From the NCBI RefSeq assembly GCF_000964085.1, contig NZ_JZRB01000030.1:62001-126000 (forward strand): 64,000 nucleotides of DNA, given 5' to 3'. The position numbers and the translations under genes were made by a program. Below, one piece after another: positions 8,693 through 17,558 of the stretch. The notes below the pieces were generated by a model. The model ran no database searches. It had not been told where the DNA came from and worked only from the letters and a program-made list of their open reading frames with translations. The DNA comes from Luteibacter yeojuensis. Its GTDB lineage: Bacteria; Pseudomonadota; Gammaproteobacteria; Xanthomonadales; Rhodanobacteraceae. Position 1 is the stretch's first letter; every line of letters begins with the position of its first letter.

Positions 8693-9942
8693 GCGACCGC
8701 GCCCACCTGCTTCCCGCCGTCCAGGGGCGGCTGGACCGCGCACGCCCCGACGCGGGCCTGTGCGCGCTGCTGGTGGTGCGCCTGCGCGGCATGCGCGAGG
8801 CCCAGCTGCGCTTTGGCTACGAGTTCGGCGATGAGGTGATGCTCGCCGCGCGCGAACGCATCGTCTCGGTGCTTCGCCACGTCGATACGGTTTACCTTTC
8901 GGGCGACGATAGCTTCGTCGTCGTGCTGCCCACCATCCGCAACCGCACCCATGCGCTGCTGGCCGCCACGCGCATCGTGGGCGCGTTCGATGACGCCCCG
9001 CTGGCGCACGGCGACCGCAACTGGCATGGCCGCGTGGTCGTCGGCGTGGCGCTGTGCCCCGAACATGGCACGGACGCCGAGCTGCTGTACCGCCGCGCCG
9101 AGCTGGCCCACGACGAGGCCGTGCGCATCGGCGAGCCGTTCGCCATCTACCAGCCGGAAATCACGCCGGTGGAGATCCTCTACACCGAGCTGCGCGAGGA
9201 TATCGCCGCGAACAAGCTCGACGTGATGTTCCAGCCGCTCTACGACCTGCGCAAGGGCGAGATCGTCAGCGTGGAATCGCTGGCGCGCTGGCATACCGCC
9301 GCCTACGGCAACGTGCCGCCGTCCGATTTCGTGCCCTTCGCCGAGCGCAGCGACCTCATCGTGCCGCTGACGCGCTGGAGCCTCAACGCATCGCTGCGCC
9401 ACGCGGCGGCGCTACACCGGGGTGGTTGCCCCCTCGACGTGGCCATCAACCTCTCGCCGCGCGTGTTCGCCGAACAGGGCTTCGCCGAACAGTTGCTGGG
9501 TGCGCTTGAAATCTGGGGCGTGCCCGCCGAGGCCACCATCGTCGAGATCACCGAAACCGCGTTGCTTACCGACCTCGACATGAGCGTGCGCGTGCTGCGC
9601 CGCCTGCGCGACCGGGGCGTGCGCGTGGCCATCGATGACTTCGGCACGGGTTACGCCTCGTTCGCGTACCTGCGCCACTTCCCGGCCACCGAGCTGAAGA
9701 TCGACAAGAGTTTCGTCGATGCGATGCTCACCGATCCGCGCACCGAGCAGGTGGTGCGCGCCATGGTCGAAGTGGCGCACCGCCTCGACCTGGAATGCGT
9801 GGCCGAAGGCGTGGAGAACGAAGAGACCCTGCTGCGCCTGGTGGCGATGGACTGCGACATCGTGCAGGGCTACCACATCGGCCGCCCCATGCACGCCGAA
9901 ACGTTCGTCGCCGAACGCCTCGCCGCCGCCGCGATGGTGTGA
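8689..9942 (+). CDS. Cyclic-di-GMP phosphodiesterase with degenerate GGDEF and intact EAL domain
   Basis: 417 aa. The GGDEF-like domain (about 20-155) carries SGDDSF at 71-76 in place of GGDEF, so cyclase activity is not expected. The EAL domain (about 165-410) keeps the catalytic set: ESLARW (196-201), NLSP, EITET, DDFGTGYASF, KIDKSFV, ECVAEGVE and QGYHIGRPM. It should hydrolyse c-di-GMP to pGpG. There is no membrane segment or sensor domain beyond the GGDEF remnant, which in relatives can bind GTP as a regulator. Its ATG overlaps the HD-GYP stop. The 3' end faces coaE across a REP remnant. Confidence 0.92.
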   Translation: MSDRAHLLPAVQGRLDRARPDAGLCALLVVRLRGMREAQLRFGYEFGDEVMLAARERIVSVLRHVDTVYLSGDDSFVVVLPTIRNRTHALLAATRIVGAFDDAPLAHGDRNWHGRVVVGVALCPEHGTDAELLYRRAELAHDEAVRIGEPFAIYQPEITPVEILYTELREDIAANKLDVMFQPLYDLRKGEIVSVESLARWHTAAYGNVPPSDFVPFAERSDLIVPLTRWSLNASLRHAAALHRGGCPLDVAINLSPRVFAEQGFAEQLLGALEIWGVPAEATIVEITETALLTDLDMSVRVLRRLRDRGVRVAIDDFGTGYASFAYLRHFPATELKIDKSFVDAMLTDPRTEQVVRAMVEVAHRLDLECVAEGVENEETLLRLVAMDCDIVQGYHIGRPMHAETFVAERLAAAAMV

Positions 9943-9956
9943 GCCATGCAGGCGCG

Positions 9957-10010
9957 CCCTGTGGGAGTGCCCTGTGGGAGCACGCTTGCGCGCGATAGCT
10001 CCTAGCGCGA
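9957..10010. repeat. Degenerate REP cluster between convergent genes
   Basis: Two CCTGTGGGAG starts lie 14 bases apart (9957 and 9971); the second continues into CACGCTTGCGCGCGAT. An opposing GCTCCTAGCGCGAT follows near 9999-10010. It looks like a decayed REP pair. The CTA in GCTCCTAG is the complement of the coaE stop codon. Confidence 0.7.
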
Positions 10011-10604
10011 TAACCCAACATAACGCAGGTGCAATGCCCGCACCTGCCCATCGAGGCTTGCCTCGTCCCCCTCATTCACGACCACATCATCCGCAATAGC
10101 CAACCGGGCCTCCCGCGATGCCTGCGCGGCGATCATCTTCTGCGCCAGCGCCTCATCGATGCCATCACGCCGGACCAGCCGCGCGACGCGCACGTCTTCG
10201 GCCGCATCGACGACAAGGATGCGATCGACCCACGCGTAGTGCGCACGGTTTTCCACCAGCAATGGAATGGAAAGGATGCAGTAAGGCCCCGTGTCCGCGG
10301 CGGCCGCGTCGCGCAGCCAGGTGCGGATGCGCGGATGGAGGATGCCTTCGAGCGTGGTGCGCGCCCCCGGGTCGTCGAACACGCGCTGGCGCATCGCCGC
10401 GCGGTCGAGGCGCCCTTCGCCATCCAGCGCGGTGGCGCCGAACACCCGCACCACCTCGGCCAGGGCCTCCGACCCCGGTTCGACCACGGCGCGCGCGGCG
10501 GCATCGGCATCGTACGCCCGCACGCCGAGGGCCTCGAAGCGCCGCTCGACGGCGCTCTTGCCCGAGGCGATGCCCCCGGTGAGGGCGACGACGTAGTGGG
10601 TCAC
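10002..10604 (-). CDS. coaE: Dephospho-CoA kinase
   Basis: It phosphorylates the 3' hydroxyl of dephospho-CoA, the last step of coenzyme A synthesis (cytoplasm). 200 aa, normal for the family. The P-loop VALTGGIASGKSAVE is at the N-terminus, with YDADAAAR, the lid region LHPRIRTWL and IPLLVENRAHYAWVDRILVVD following. The start is a GTG whose GTGA overlaps the pilD stop, giving the N-terminus (M)THYVVALTGG; this pilD-coaE coupling is common in gammaproteobacteria. The stop TAG is part of a REP-like end (TAGGAGC on the minus strand). Confidence 0.95.
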   Translation of the reverse strand: MTHYVVALTGGIASGKSAVERRFEALGVRAYDADAAARAVVEPGSEALAEVVRVFGATALDGEGRLDRAAMRQRVFDDPGARTTLEGILHPRIRTWLRDAAAADTGPYCILSIPLLVENRAHYAWVDRILVVDAAEDVRVARLVRRDGIDEALAQKMIAAQASREARLAIADDVVVNEGDEASLDGQVRALHLRYVGLSR

Positions 10605-11470
10605 TGCACGCCCGTGAGACGCAGGTAGGCGCCAAGGATATCGTTGCCGGCCACCAGCCAGACCCAGCCGGCCGCCGCGATGTAGGGGCCAAACGGGATG
10701 GGCACGTCGCGCTGGTGCTTGAAGAACAGCATGAGCGAGCCACCGACGATGGCGCCGATGAGCGACGACAACATGATGATGGGGAGGAGGGCCACCGGGC
10801 CCATCCACGCACCCAGCGCGGCCAGCAGTTTGAAATCGCCGTAGCCCATGCCCTCCTTGCCCGTGAGCAGGCGAAACGCCTGGTAGACGCTCCACAGGCT
10901 GAGGTAGCCGATAAGCGCGGCGAGGATGGCGGCCGCGGGCGACACGGGCAGCGGCTGCCACGCGGGGAGCAGCGACAGCCCCAGGCCGATCCACAGCAGC
11001 GGGTAGTTCAGTTCATCGGGCAGCAGCTGGGTGCGCGCGTCGATGCCCGACAGGGCAACGAGGAACCACGTGAGTACCAGCGCCGCCAGGGCGCCAGGCG
11101 TGGGCCCGAACCGCCACACGATGGCCGCGCTGGCGAGCCCGGTGAGCAATTCCACCAAGGGGTACTGGATCGAGATGGGCTCGCCGCAATAGCGGCAGCG
11201 GCCGCGCAGCATCAGCCAGCCCAGCACCGGGATGTTGTCGCGCGCGGCAAGCCTGTGCTTGCACCTGGGGCAGTGCGAGCCCTCGACCACGATGCCCGGC
11301 GGGCGCGGCTCGTCGGCCTCCGGCAGCTCGAGCACCTCGCGCGCCTGCCGGCGCCAGTCGGCCTGCATGCGCGCGGGCACGCGCAGGATCACCACGTTGA
11401 GGAAGCTGCCGACCAGGAGGCCGAGGGCGGCGGCGAGGGCGGTCCAGGCAGCGAGGGGCAGGTCGGGCAT
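10601..11470 (-). CDS. pilD: Type IV prepilin peptidase / N-methyltransferase
   Basis: Inner-membrane aspartic protease that removes the leader of type IV prepilins and methylates the new N-terminal Phe. 289 aa. The cytoplasmic zinc site shows four cysteines, C67-x2-C70 and C92-x2-C95. The catalytic aspartates are Asp144 (SGIDARTQLLPD) and Asp212 (GMGYGDFKLLAALG). About eight hydrophobic segments are visible. Its substrates in this window are the two pilins at 25.8-27.0 kb. It follows pilC after an 80-base gap that contains a strong hairpin terminator, so it may have lower or separate expression. Confidence 0.96.
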   Translation of the reverse strand: MPDLPLAAWTALAAALGLLVGSFLNVVILRVPARMQADWRRQAREVLELPEADEPRPPGIVVEGSHCPRCKHRLAARDNIPVLGWLMLRGRCRYCGEPISIQYPLVELLTGLASAAIVWRFGPTPGALAALVLTWFLVALSGIDARTQLLPDELNYPLLWIGLGLSLLPAWQPLPVSPAAAILAALIGYLSLWSVYQAFRLLTGKEGMGYGDFKLLAALGAWMGPVALLPIIMLSSLIGAIVGGSLMLFFKHQRDVPIPFGPYIAAAGWVWLVAGNDILGAYLRLTGVQ

Positions 11471-11488
11471 GGCGTGTCCGTGGTCCAG

Positions 11489-11520
11489 AAAAAAAGCCCC
11501 CTGCCGCGGGGCAGGGGGCT
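11489..11520 (-). terminator. Intrinsic terminator between pilC and pilD
   Basis: Stem AGCCCCCTGCC / GGCAGGGGGCT (11495-11520). On the minus strand it is followed by seven T residues (11489-11495), the classic order for minus-strand transcription out of pilC. Read-through would feed pilD-coaE. Confidence 0.85.
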
Positions 11521-11550
11521 CTCATTGTGCCTTGCGTGGCGGACGGTTGC

Positions 11551-12816
11551 TTAGACCGTGCCAGCGAGCTTGAAGATGGGCAGGTAGAGCGAGATGACCA
11601 TGCCGCCGACGAGGACACCGAGGATCACCATGATGAACGGCTCGAGCAGGCTGCTGAGCGTATCCACCGCGGTATTCACCTCTTCCTCGTAGAACTCCGC
11701 CACCTTGAACAGCATGTGGTCGAGCGAGCCGGATTCCTCGCCGATGGCCACCATCTGCACCACCATGTTGGGGAACAGGTTCACCTGGCGCATCGACAGC
11801 TGGAGCTGGTGGCCCACCGAGATGTCATCGCGCATCTGCATCACGGCCTCGCCATACACCACGCTGCCGGTGGCGCCGGAGACCGCGTCCAGGGCTTCCA
11901 CGAGCGGTACACCGGCGTGGAACGTGACGCCCAGGGTGCGGGCGAAGCGGGCGATGGCCGATTTGTGGAGCAGGTCGCCGATGACCGGGATGCGCAGCGA
12001 GAAGCGGTCGAGGAAATGGGCGAATTTCTGCGAGCGTTTCTTGGCGAAGATGAGCGCGAACACCGAGCCGATGATGATGCCGATGACGACCCACCAATAT
12101 GACTGCATGAACTTGGAGGCGGCCACGACGAACTGCGTGGGCGCAGGCAGCTCCGCCTTGGCCTCGGCAAAGGTCTGCTCGAACACCGGCACCACGAAGA
12201 GCAGCAGGATCATCGAGACCAGGAGCGCCACCACGAGCACCATGATGGGGTAGAACAAGGCCTTCTTGATCTTGGCCTTGATGCTCTCCATGCGCTCTTT
12301 GTAGGTGGCCACGGTATCGAGCACGGTATCGAGCACGCCCGCGGATTCACCGGCGTGCACCAGGTTGCGGTACAGCTCGTCGAATTGCACGGGATACAGC
12401 GCCAGGGCCTCGTGGAGTGCCGAACCGCCTTCGATGCTGGTCTTCACGTTGACCAGCATGTCCTTGAACTTGGGGTTCTTCTGGCCGTTGGCGATGATAT
12501 CGAAGGCCTGCACCATGGGAACGCCGGACGCCATCATGGTGGCGATCTGGCGGCTGAAGATGGCAACGTCCTTGGGTTTCACCGTTTTGCCGGACGAGCC
12601 AAACAGCGGCTTCGCCCGCTCGCGCACCTGCTGGGGGTTCATGCCCTGGCGGCGCAGCTCGGCCTTGACCAGCGAAGCGTTCTTCGCCTGCATGTCGCCC
12701 TTCATGCGCTTGCCACGCTTGTCGAGGGCGGTCCAGTCGTAGGTGGTGAGCTTGTTGACATCGGCGCGCGCGGTGCCCACGGCGCGCGCGTTCTTGGTGG
12801 CGTTGGCAATGGCCAT
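11551..12816 (-). CDS. pilC: Type IV pilus inner-membrane platform protein PilC
   Basis: 421 aa, standard size. GspF/PilC family: two homologous cytoplasmic domains, the first with FSRQIATMMASGVPMVQAFDIIA and the second with ARFARTLGVTFHAGVPLVEALDAVSGATGS. Three membrane segments are visible (ALFYPIMVLVVALLVSMILLLFVV; YWWVVIGIIIGSVFALIF; LEPFIMVILGVLVGGMVISLYLPIF). It connects the PilB ATPase to the growing pilus. It lies 92 bases downstream of pilB and is probably in the same transcript; the gap holds no obvious hairpin. The protein ends with the usual LPIFKLAGTV. Confidence 0.96.
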   Translation of the reverse strand: MAIANATKNARAVGTARADVNKLTTYDWTALDKRGKRMKGDMQAKNASLVKAELRRQGMNPQQVRERAKPLFGSSGKTVKPKDVAIFSRQIATMMASGVPMVQAFDIIANGQKNPKFKDMLVNVKTSIEGGSALHEALALYPVQFDELYRNLVHAGESAGVLDTVLDTVATYKERMESIKAKIKKALFYPIMVLVVALLVSMILLLFVVPVFEQTFAEAKAELPAPTQFVVAASKFMQSYWWVVIGIIIGSVFALIFAKKRSQKFAHFLDRFSLRIPVIGDLLHKSAIARFARTLGVTFHAGVPLVEALDAVSGATGSVVYGEAVMQMRDDISVGHQLQLSMRQVNLFPNMVVQMVAIGEESGSLDHMLFKVAEFYEEEVNTAVDTLSSLLEPFIMVILGVLVGGMVISLYLPIFKLAGTV

Positions 12817-12908
12817 GACGCGTGTTTCCCCCCGGATGGTTTTACGCTTTTATTCTAGTGTGAAGCTTTGGTGAGCGGCTTTCTGCCGCCTGGCGCACAG
12901 GAACGGTA

Positions 12909-14636
12909 TCAGTCCTTGGTGACGCGGTTGATCTCCGCCAGGCTGGTGACGCCATTTTTGACCTTGAGCAGGGCCGAGGCACGCAGGTCGTTGATGCCGG
13001 CCTTGCGGGCCACCTCGGCGATCTGCAGGGCGTTGCCGCCCTCGAGCACGATCTTCTGGATGTCCTCGACCATCGGCATGACCTGGTAGATGCCCACGCG
13101 GCCCTTGTAACCCTCGTTGCAGCCATCGCAGCCGACCGCCTCGTAAATGGTCATGCCCGCGTCGATTTCATCCTGGGTATAGCCCTCGGCGAGGAGGGCA
13201 GCGGCGGGAAGGCTGATCTGGCGCTTGCAGTCGTGCAGGCGGCGGGCCAGGCGCTGGGCGATGATGAGCGTCACCGACGACGTGATGTTGTAGGGCGCGA
13301 TGCCCATGTTCATCAGGCGCGAGATGGTCTGCGGCGCGTCGTTGGTGTGCAGCGTGGAGAGCACCATGTGGCCCGTCTGGGCCGCCTTGACGGCGATCTC
13401 GGCGGTTTCCAGGTCGCGGATTTCGCCGACCATGATGACGTCCGGATCCTGGCGCAGGAACGAGCGCAGCGCGGCGGCGAAGGTCATGCCGCGCTTGGTG
13501 TTCTGCTGCACCTGGTTGATGCCCTCGACGCGGATTTCGACCGGGTCTTCCACCGTGGAGATATTGCGCCCCTCCACGTTCAGGATGTTGAGGGCCGTGT
13601 ACAGCGACACTGTCTTGCCCGAGCCCGTGGGGCCGGTGACCAGCACCATTCCGTAGGGCTTCTCGATGGCATCGAGGTAAAGCTGTTTCTGGACATCCTC
13701 GTAACCCAGCTTGTCGATGCCGAGCTTGGCGGACGAGCCATCGAGGATGCGCAGCACGATCTTCTCGCCAAACAGGGTGGGCAGCGTGCTGACGCGGAAG
13801 TCGATGGCGCGGGTCTTGGTGAGGTTGAGCTTGATGCGGCCGTCCTGCGGCACGCGGCGCTCGGCGATATCCAGGCCGCTCATGACCTTCAGGCGCGAGG
13901 CGATGCGGGTGCCCAGCTTTATCGGCGCGCTGGCCACGATGCGCAGGATGCCATCCATGCGCAAGCGGACGCGATAGACGGTTTCGAACGGCTCGAAGTG
14001 GATATCCGAGGCGCCGCGCTTGATCGCGTCCACGAGGATTTTGTTAACGAACTTGACGATGGGGGCATCGTCGTTCGCATTGGCGTCGATGCCCGTGGCG
14101 ACATCGCCGTCGTCACCACCCACGTCCAGGGCCAGCTCATCCAGCGACGAATCATCGAAGGCCGGCACGGTGGCATTGAGCGCCGACAGCGCCGAATCGA
14201 TGATGCGGCGCAGCTGGCCGCGCTCGACCAGCACAGGCTCCACCATGTGGTTGGAATGGAACTTGATCTCGTCCAGCGCGTGCGACTGCATCGGGTCGGC
14301 GATGCCGACGAACAGGCGCTTGCCGCGCTTGAACAGCGGCAGCGCCTGGTGCTTGGTGATGAGGGCCTCGGTGACCAGCTCGAGCGGCATGTTGCCCGGC
14401 ACCATGCTGCCGATATCCATCAGCGGCATGCCAAATTCCGCCGAGGCCACCTGCGACAGCTTGCTGCTGTCGACCAGGTGGTGGTCAACCAGCCACGCGG
14501 AGAGCGAGCTGCGCTTGTCGGCGGCATCCTGGACGGCCTTGCGGACCTCTGCCTCGCCCAGGACACCCTCGGTGACGAGCCGCCTGGCCATGCCGGTCAG
14601 GCCCGCTAGCGTGGGCTGGTGCATCTGAGTTGCCAT
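12909..14636 (-). CDS. pilB: Type IV pilus extension ATPase PilB
   Basis: Hexameric ATPase driving pilus polymerisation, 575 aa. It has an N-terminal MshEN/T2SSE_N-like domain (about 1-150), then Walker A GPTGSGKT at 335-342, the Asp box (STVEDPVEIRVEGINQVQQN), Walker B (DPDVIMVGEIRD) and the His box (TGHMVLSTLHTND). A CDGC pair plus an earlier Cys (LHDCKRQ) matches the tetracysteine zinc site of PilB. MshEN-type N-termini in some homologues bind c-di-GMP, relevant given the c-di-GMP genes 4 kb away; binding here is unproven. It is transcribed away from the glycosyltransferase operon, with 149 bases between starts and no clear sigma-54 site seen. Confidence 0.96.
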   Translation of the reverse strand: MATQMHQPTLAGLTGMARRLVTEGVLGEAEVRKAVQDAADKRSSLSAWLVDHHLVDSSKLSQVASAEFGMPLMDIGSMVPGNMPLELVTEALITKHQALPLFKRGKRLFVGIADPMQSHALDEIKFHSNHMVEPVLVERGQLRRIIDSALSALNATVPAFDDSSLDELALDVGGDDGDVATGIDANANDDAPIVKFVNKILVDAIKRGASDIHFEPFETVYRVRLRMDGILRIVASAPIKLGTRIASRLKVMSGLDIAERRVPQDGRIKLNLTKTRAIDFRVSTLPTLFGEKIVLRILDGSSAKLGIDKLGYEDVQKQLYLDAIEKPYGMVLVTGPTGSGKTVSLYTALNILNVEGRNISTVEDPVEIRVEGINQVQQNTKRGMTFAAALRSFLRQDPDVIMVGEIRDLETAEIAVKAAQTGHMVLSTLHTNDAPQTISRLMNMGIAPYNITSSVTLIIAQRLARRLHDCKRQISLPAAALLAEGYTQDEIDAGMTIYEAVGCDGCNEGYKGRVGIYQVMPMVEDIQKIVLEGGNALQIAEVARKAGINDLRASALLKVKNGVTSLAEINRVTKD

Positions 14637-14785
14637 GGTCAGTCTGATCCCCGGTATATGGTGCTGAATCTACTCCAGAATGTGGTATCGGTCACGTCGG
14701 AATCGTGAAAACTGCGATTCGGCCGGGCTGGCATGCCCCGGATGTGGCCAATGTCTTATGATGCGTCGGCCAACGGGGACAAACC

Positions 14786-15655
14786 TTGAGTCGTATCAGC
14801 ATCATCCTGCCCGCCAAGAACGAGGCGGCCGCCCTAAAAGACCTTCTGCCACGCCTCACCGCCGCCCAGCCGGGGGCCGAGATCATCGTGGTCGACGATG
14901 GGTCGACCGACGATACCCGGGCCACCTGCGATGCGGCGGGTGTCCAGTGCCTGTCGTCCCCGTATTCCATGGGCAATGGCGCGGCGATCAAGCGCGGTGC
15001 CCGCGCCGCCACGGGCGAGATCCTCGTTTTCATGGATGGCGATGGCCAGCACGACCCGGCCGACATCGCGCGCCTCCTCGCGCGCCTCGACCAGGGGTTC
15101 GACATGGTGGTCGGCGCCCGCGACTGGGAAAGCCAGGCGGGCGTGGGCCGCGGGGTCGCCAATACGGTCTACAACTGGCTGGCCAGCAAGATGACAGGCC
15201 AGAAGGTGGCCGACCTCACTTCAGGCTTCCGCGTGGCTCGGGCCAGCCGCTTCCGCGAGTTCCTGCACCTGCTGCCCAATGGGTTCTCGTACCCCACGAC
15301 CAGCACCATGGCGTTTTTCCGTAGCGCCTATGGCGTAGCCTATGAACCCATCAAGGCCGCCGAGCGGGTAGGGAAGAGCCACATCAAGCCGGTCAAGGAT
15401 GGGGTGCGCTTCCTGCTCATCATCTTCAAGATCGCCACGCTGTATTCGCCGCTCAAGCTGTTTTTCCCAGCCAGCGCATTATTCTTCATGCTTGGCTGCG
15501 CGAACTACGCGCGCACGTTCTTCCTTGAAGGGCGGCTCACGAATGGCAGCGCGCTGATGTGGAGTGCCGCCGTCATCGTCTTCCTGATTGGCCTGGTATC
15601 CGAGCAGATCACGGCGCTGACCTACCGGCCCGTCGACGGGCGTGAGCAACCATGA
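14786..15655 (+). CDS. Family 2 glycosyltransferase, DPM/DPG-synthase-like
   Basis: 289 aa. The N-terminal GT-A domain shows ISIILPAKNEAAAL, the nucleotide-binding VVDDGSTDDT and the metal motif FMDGDGQHDP, then TSGFRVARASRF. The C-terminus has two to three membrane segments (LLIIFKIATLYSPLKLFFPASALFFML; ALMWSAAVIVFLIGLV). This layout fits enzymes that transfer a sugar to polyprenyl phosphate, making the lipid-linked donor used by periplasmic GT-C transferases. That role would fit the GT-C genes further on, but the sugar is unknown. The start is a TTG at 14786. It is the first gene of a six-gene run in which each gene overlaps the next. Confidence 0.87.
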   Translation: MSRISIILPAKNEAAALKDLLPRLTAAQPGAEIIVVDDGSTDDTRATCDAAGVQCLSSPYSMGNGAAIKRGARAATGEILVFMDGDGQHDPADIARLLARLDQGFDMVVGARDWESQAGVGRGVANTVYNWLASKMTGQKVADLTSGFRVARASRFREFLHLLPNGFSYPTTSTMAFFRSAYGVAYEPIKAAERVGKSHIKPVKDGVRFLLIIFKIATLYSPLKLFFPASALFFMLGCANYARTFFLEGRLTNGSALMWSAAVIVFLIGLVSEQITALTYRPVDGREQP

Positions 15656-16404
15656 CCCATTTCACGCCGCAGGAAGAACGCGAACTTGAGACGATTCGGT
15701 CATTTTACGACAGGGAGTACTACGGCAAGGAGCAGGGCATTGGGTCGCTGCCCTGGCACTGCCGGGTGGCCGCCTCCGACCTCGCAAACGTACGTGGCGG
15801 TGACGTCCTGGACGTGGCGTGCGGAACGGGCGCGTGGCTGGGCCACTTCCTGCGCATGGGTGCCAAGAGCATCAGTGGCATCGACCTCTCGGCTAAAGCC
15901 ATTGAAGCCGCGCAGCGTACGTATCCGCTAGGCAATCTGCGGGTAGGTGCAGCGGAGATACTCCCCTTCGATGACGCCACTTTCGATGTCGTGACCTGCA
16001 TGGGTTCGCTGGAGCACTTTCTCGACAAGCCGGCGGCCCTGAGGGAGATGATGCGCGTGGCGAAGCCAGGCGCGGAATTCCTTTTGCTCGTGCCGAACGC
16101 GGGTTTCCTCACGCGGCGGTTGCGGTTGTATGGGGGAACGCACCAGGTCAAGGTGAAAGAGGATGTACTGTCGCTCAATGCCTGGGCCGAGCTGTTTAGC
16201 TCCGTCGGCCTCGATGTAACTCATCGGCGACGCGACCTGCACCCGCTGGGTATCGGCTGGATCACCCATGCGCGCTGGTACACATGGCCTGCGAGGGCGA
16301 TGCAGGCCCTGCTTCTTGCATGTTGGCCTATCAAGTGGCAGTACCAGGTCTATCACTATGCGACCCGTCGGCAAAGCATGGATCAAGCGACGCGCGGCCG
16401 ATGA
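15652..16404 (+). CDS. Class I SAM-dependent methyltransferase
   Basis: 250 aa. Motif I is VLDVACGTGAWLGHFL, followed by the acidic end of strand 2 (SGIDLS), AEILPFDDATFDVVTCMGSLEHF and a post-motif LLLVPNAG segment. This is the UbiE/Methyltransf_11 type. Within a glycosyltransferase operon the likely substrate is a sugar hydroxyl or amino group, but sequence alone does not say which. Its ATG overlaps the previous stop by four bases (ATGA), and its own stop overlaps the next start in the same way. Confidence 0.85.
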   Translation: MTHFTPQEERELETIRSFYDREYYGKEQGIGSLPWHCRVAASDLANVRGGDVLDVACGTGAWLGHFLRMGAKSISGIDLSAKAIEAAQRTYPLGNLRVGAAEILPFDDATFDVVTCMGSLEHFLDKPAALREMMRVAKPGAEFLLLVPNAGFLTRRLRLYGGTHQVKVKEDVLSLNAWAELFSSVGLDVTHRRRDLHPLGIGWITHARWYTWPARAMQALLLACWPIKWQYQVYHYATRRQSMDQATRGR

Positions 16405-17558
16405 ACCGGTCGTCGTTGCTCATGGTGACGCGGAACCTGCCTCCGTTGCGTGGCGGGATGGAGCGCCTCAACGATGAGATGGTTGCTACGCTGTCATCCA
16501 CGTTCGATGTCACGGTGATCGCGCCCAAGGGTACGGATCCCGGTTCCGGCTGGCACCCGTCGACCCGCCTGCTCACAAGCCCGCTGGGCGGTGTTGGCGG
16601 GTTCCTGGCCTGGGCCTTTTTCGCGGCCACCTGGTGTGCTTTCCGGCGTAGGCCGCGATGGGTCGTCGGCGGTAGCGGGCTGGTTGCGCCGATCGTGTGC
16701 ATGGCCGGCCTGTGGGCATCGGCGACCGCACTTTACCTACACGGGCTAGACATCATCGTAGACCACGCGCTGTACCGGCGCGTGTGGTTGCCCTGCATTC
16801 GCCGGGTAACGCTGGTCCTTTCAAACAGCCGGAACACGGCGTCGCTCGCCCAGGACGCAGGCATCGCACGGAGCCGCATCCGCATTATCAATCCCGGCAC
16901 GAGCCTACCGGCACATGCCAAAGGCGATGGGTCATTCCGTCGGGCACATGGCTTGGGCGACGGCCCGCTGTTGCTCTCTGTAGGGCGTCTGACACGTCGC
17001 AAGGGCTTGACTGCGTTCGTTCAGGATGTGCTTCCCGCCTTGGTGGCGAGGCATCCCGGTATGCGCCTTGCGGTGGTCGGTGGTGATGCTGTCGATGCCC
17101 TAGTGGGCGGCACGGGCCACGTAGAAGCGCTGCGCGCCGCGGTGTCGACGGCCGGCCTCGGTGCGCACGTCGCCATAGTTGGCCCGGTGGATGAAGCCAG
17201 CTTGGCGGCGGCCTATCGCGACGCCGATGTGCATGTGTTCCCTGTCGTGGCGGTGCCAGGCGACGTGGAGGGTTTCGGCATGGTCGCCATTGAAGCCGCC
17301 GCCCATGGCTTGCCGACTGTCGCGTATGCCGTGGGCGGCGTGCCTGACGCAGTCGCTCAGGGCGAGTCGGGGATCCTGGTGGCGGCGGGCAACGCATCGC
17401 TGTTCGCCGCGGCCCTGGACGATGTCATCCGGCGCGGGCGCGCCGGCTATGCCGAAGGTTGTCTGCGCTTCGCGTCCGGTTTTGGCTGGCCACGTTTCGG
17501 CGCGCAAATGACACAGGCATTGGCGGCTTCCACCTCGCGAGCGGCGGCAGAGCCATGA
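16401..17558 (+). CDS. Family 4 (GT-B) glycosyltransferase
   Basis: 385 aa. The N-terminal Rossmann domain starts MVTRNLPPLRGGMERLNDEM, a GGME loop typical of GT4 enzymes. The C-terminal domain has LLSVGRLTRRKGL, the donor-binding EGFGMVAIEAAAHGLPTVAYAVGGVPDAV (E-x7-E), and GESGILV. A retaining transferase using a nucleotide-sugar in the cytoplasm is expected. An open frame extends 39 codons further upstream inside the methyltransferase gene, but the ATG at 16401 is chosen for its ATGA overlap with that gene's stop. Confidence 0.88.
   Translation: MNRSSLLMVTRNLPPLRGGMERLNDEMVATLSSTFDVTVIAPKGTDPGSGWHPSTRLLTSPLGGVGGFLAWAFFAATWCAFRRRPRWVVGGSGLVAPIVCMAGLWASATALYLHGLDIIVDHALYRRVWLPCIRRVTLVLSNSRNTASLAQDAGIARSRIRIINPGTSLPAHAKGDGSFRRAHGLGDGPLLLSVGRLTRRKGLTAFVQDVLPALVARHPGMRLAVVGGDAVDALVGGTGHVEALRAAVSTAGLGAHVAIVGPVDEASLAAAYRDADVHVFPVVAVPGDVEGFGMVAIEAAAHGLPTVAYAVGGVPDAVAQGESGILVAAGNASLFAAALDDVIRRGRAGYAEGCLRFASGFGWPRFGAQMTQALAASTSRAAAEP

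Noticed and set aside
14637-14785. A sigma-54 promoter for pilB (TGGCCACATCCGGGGCA on the minus strand)
   Set aside because: The GG and GC dinucleotides are one base too far apart, and sigma-54 is strict about that spacing.
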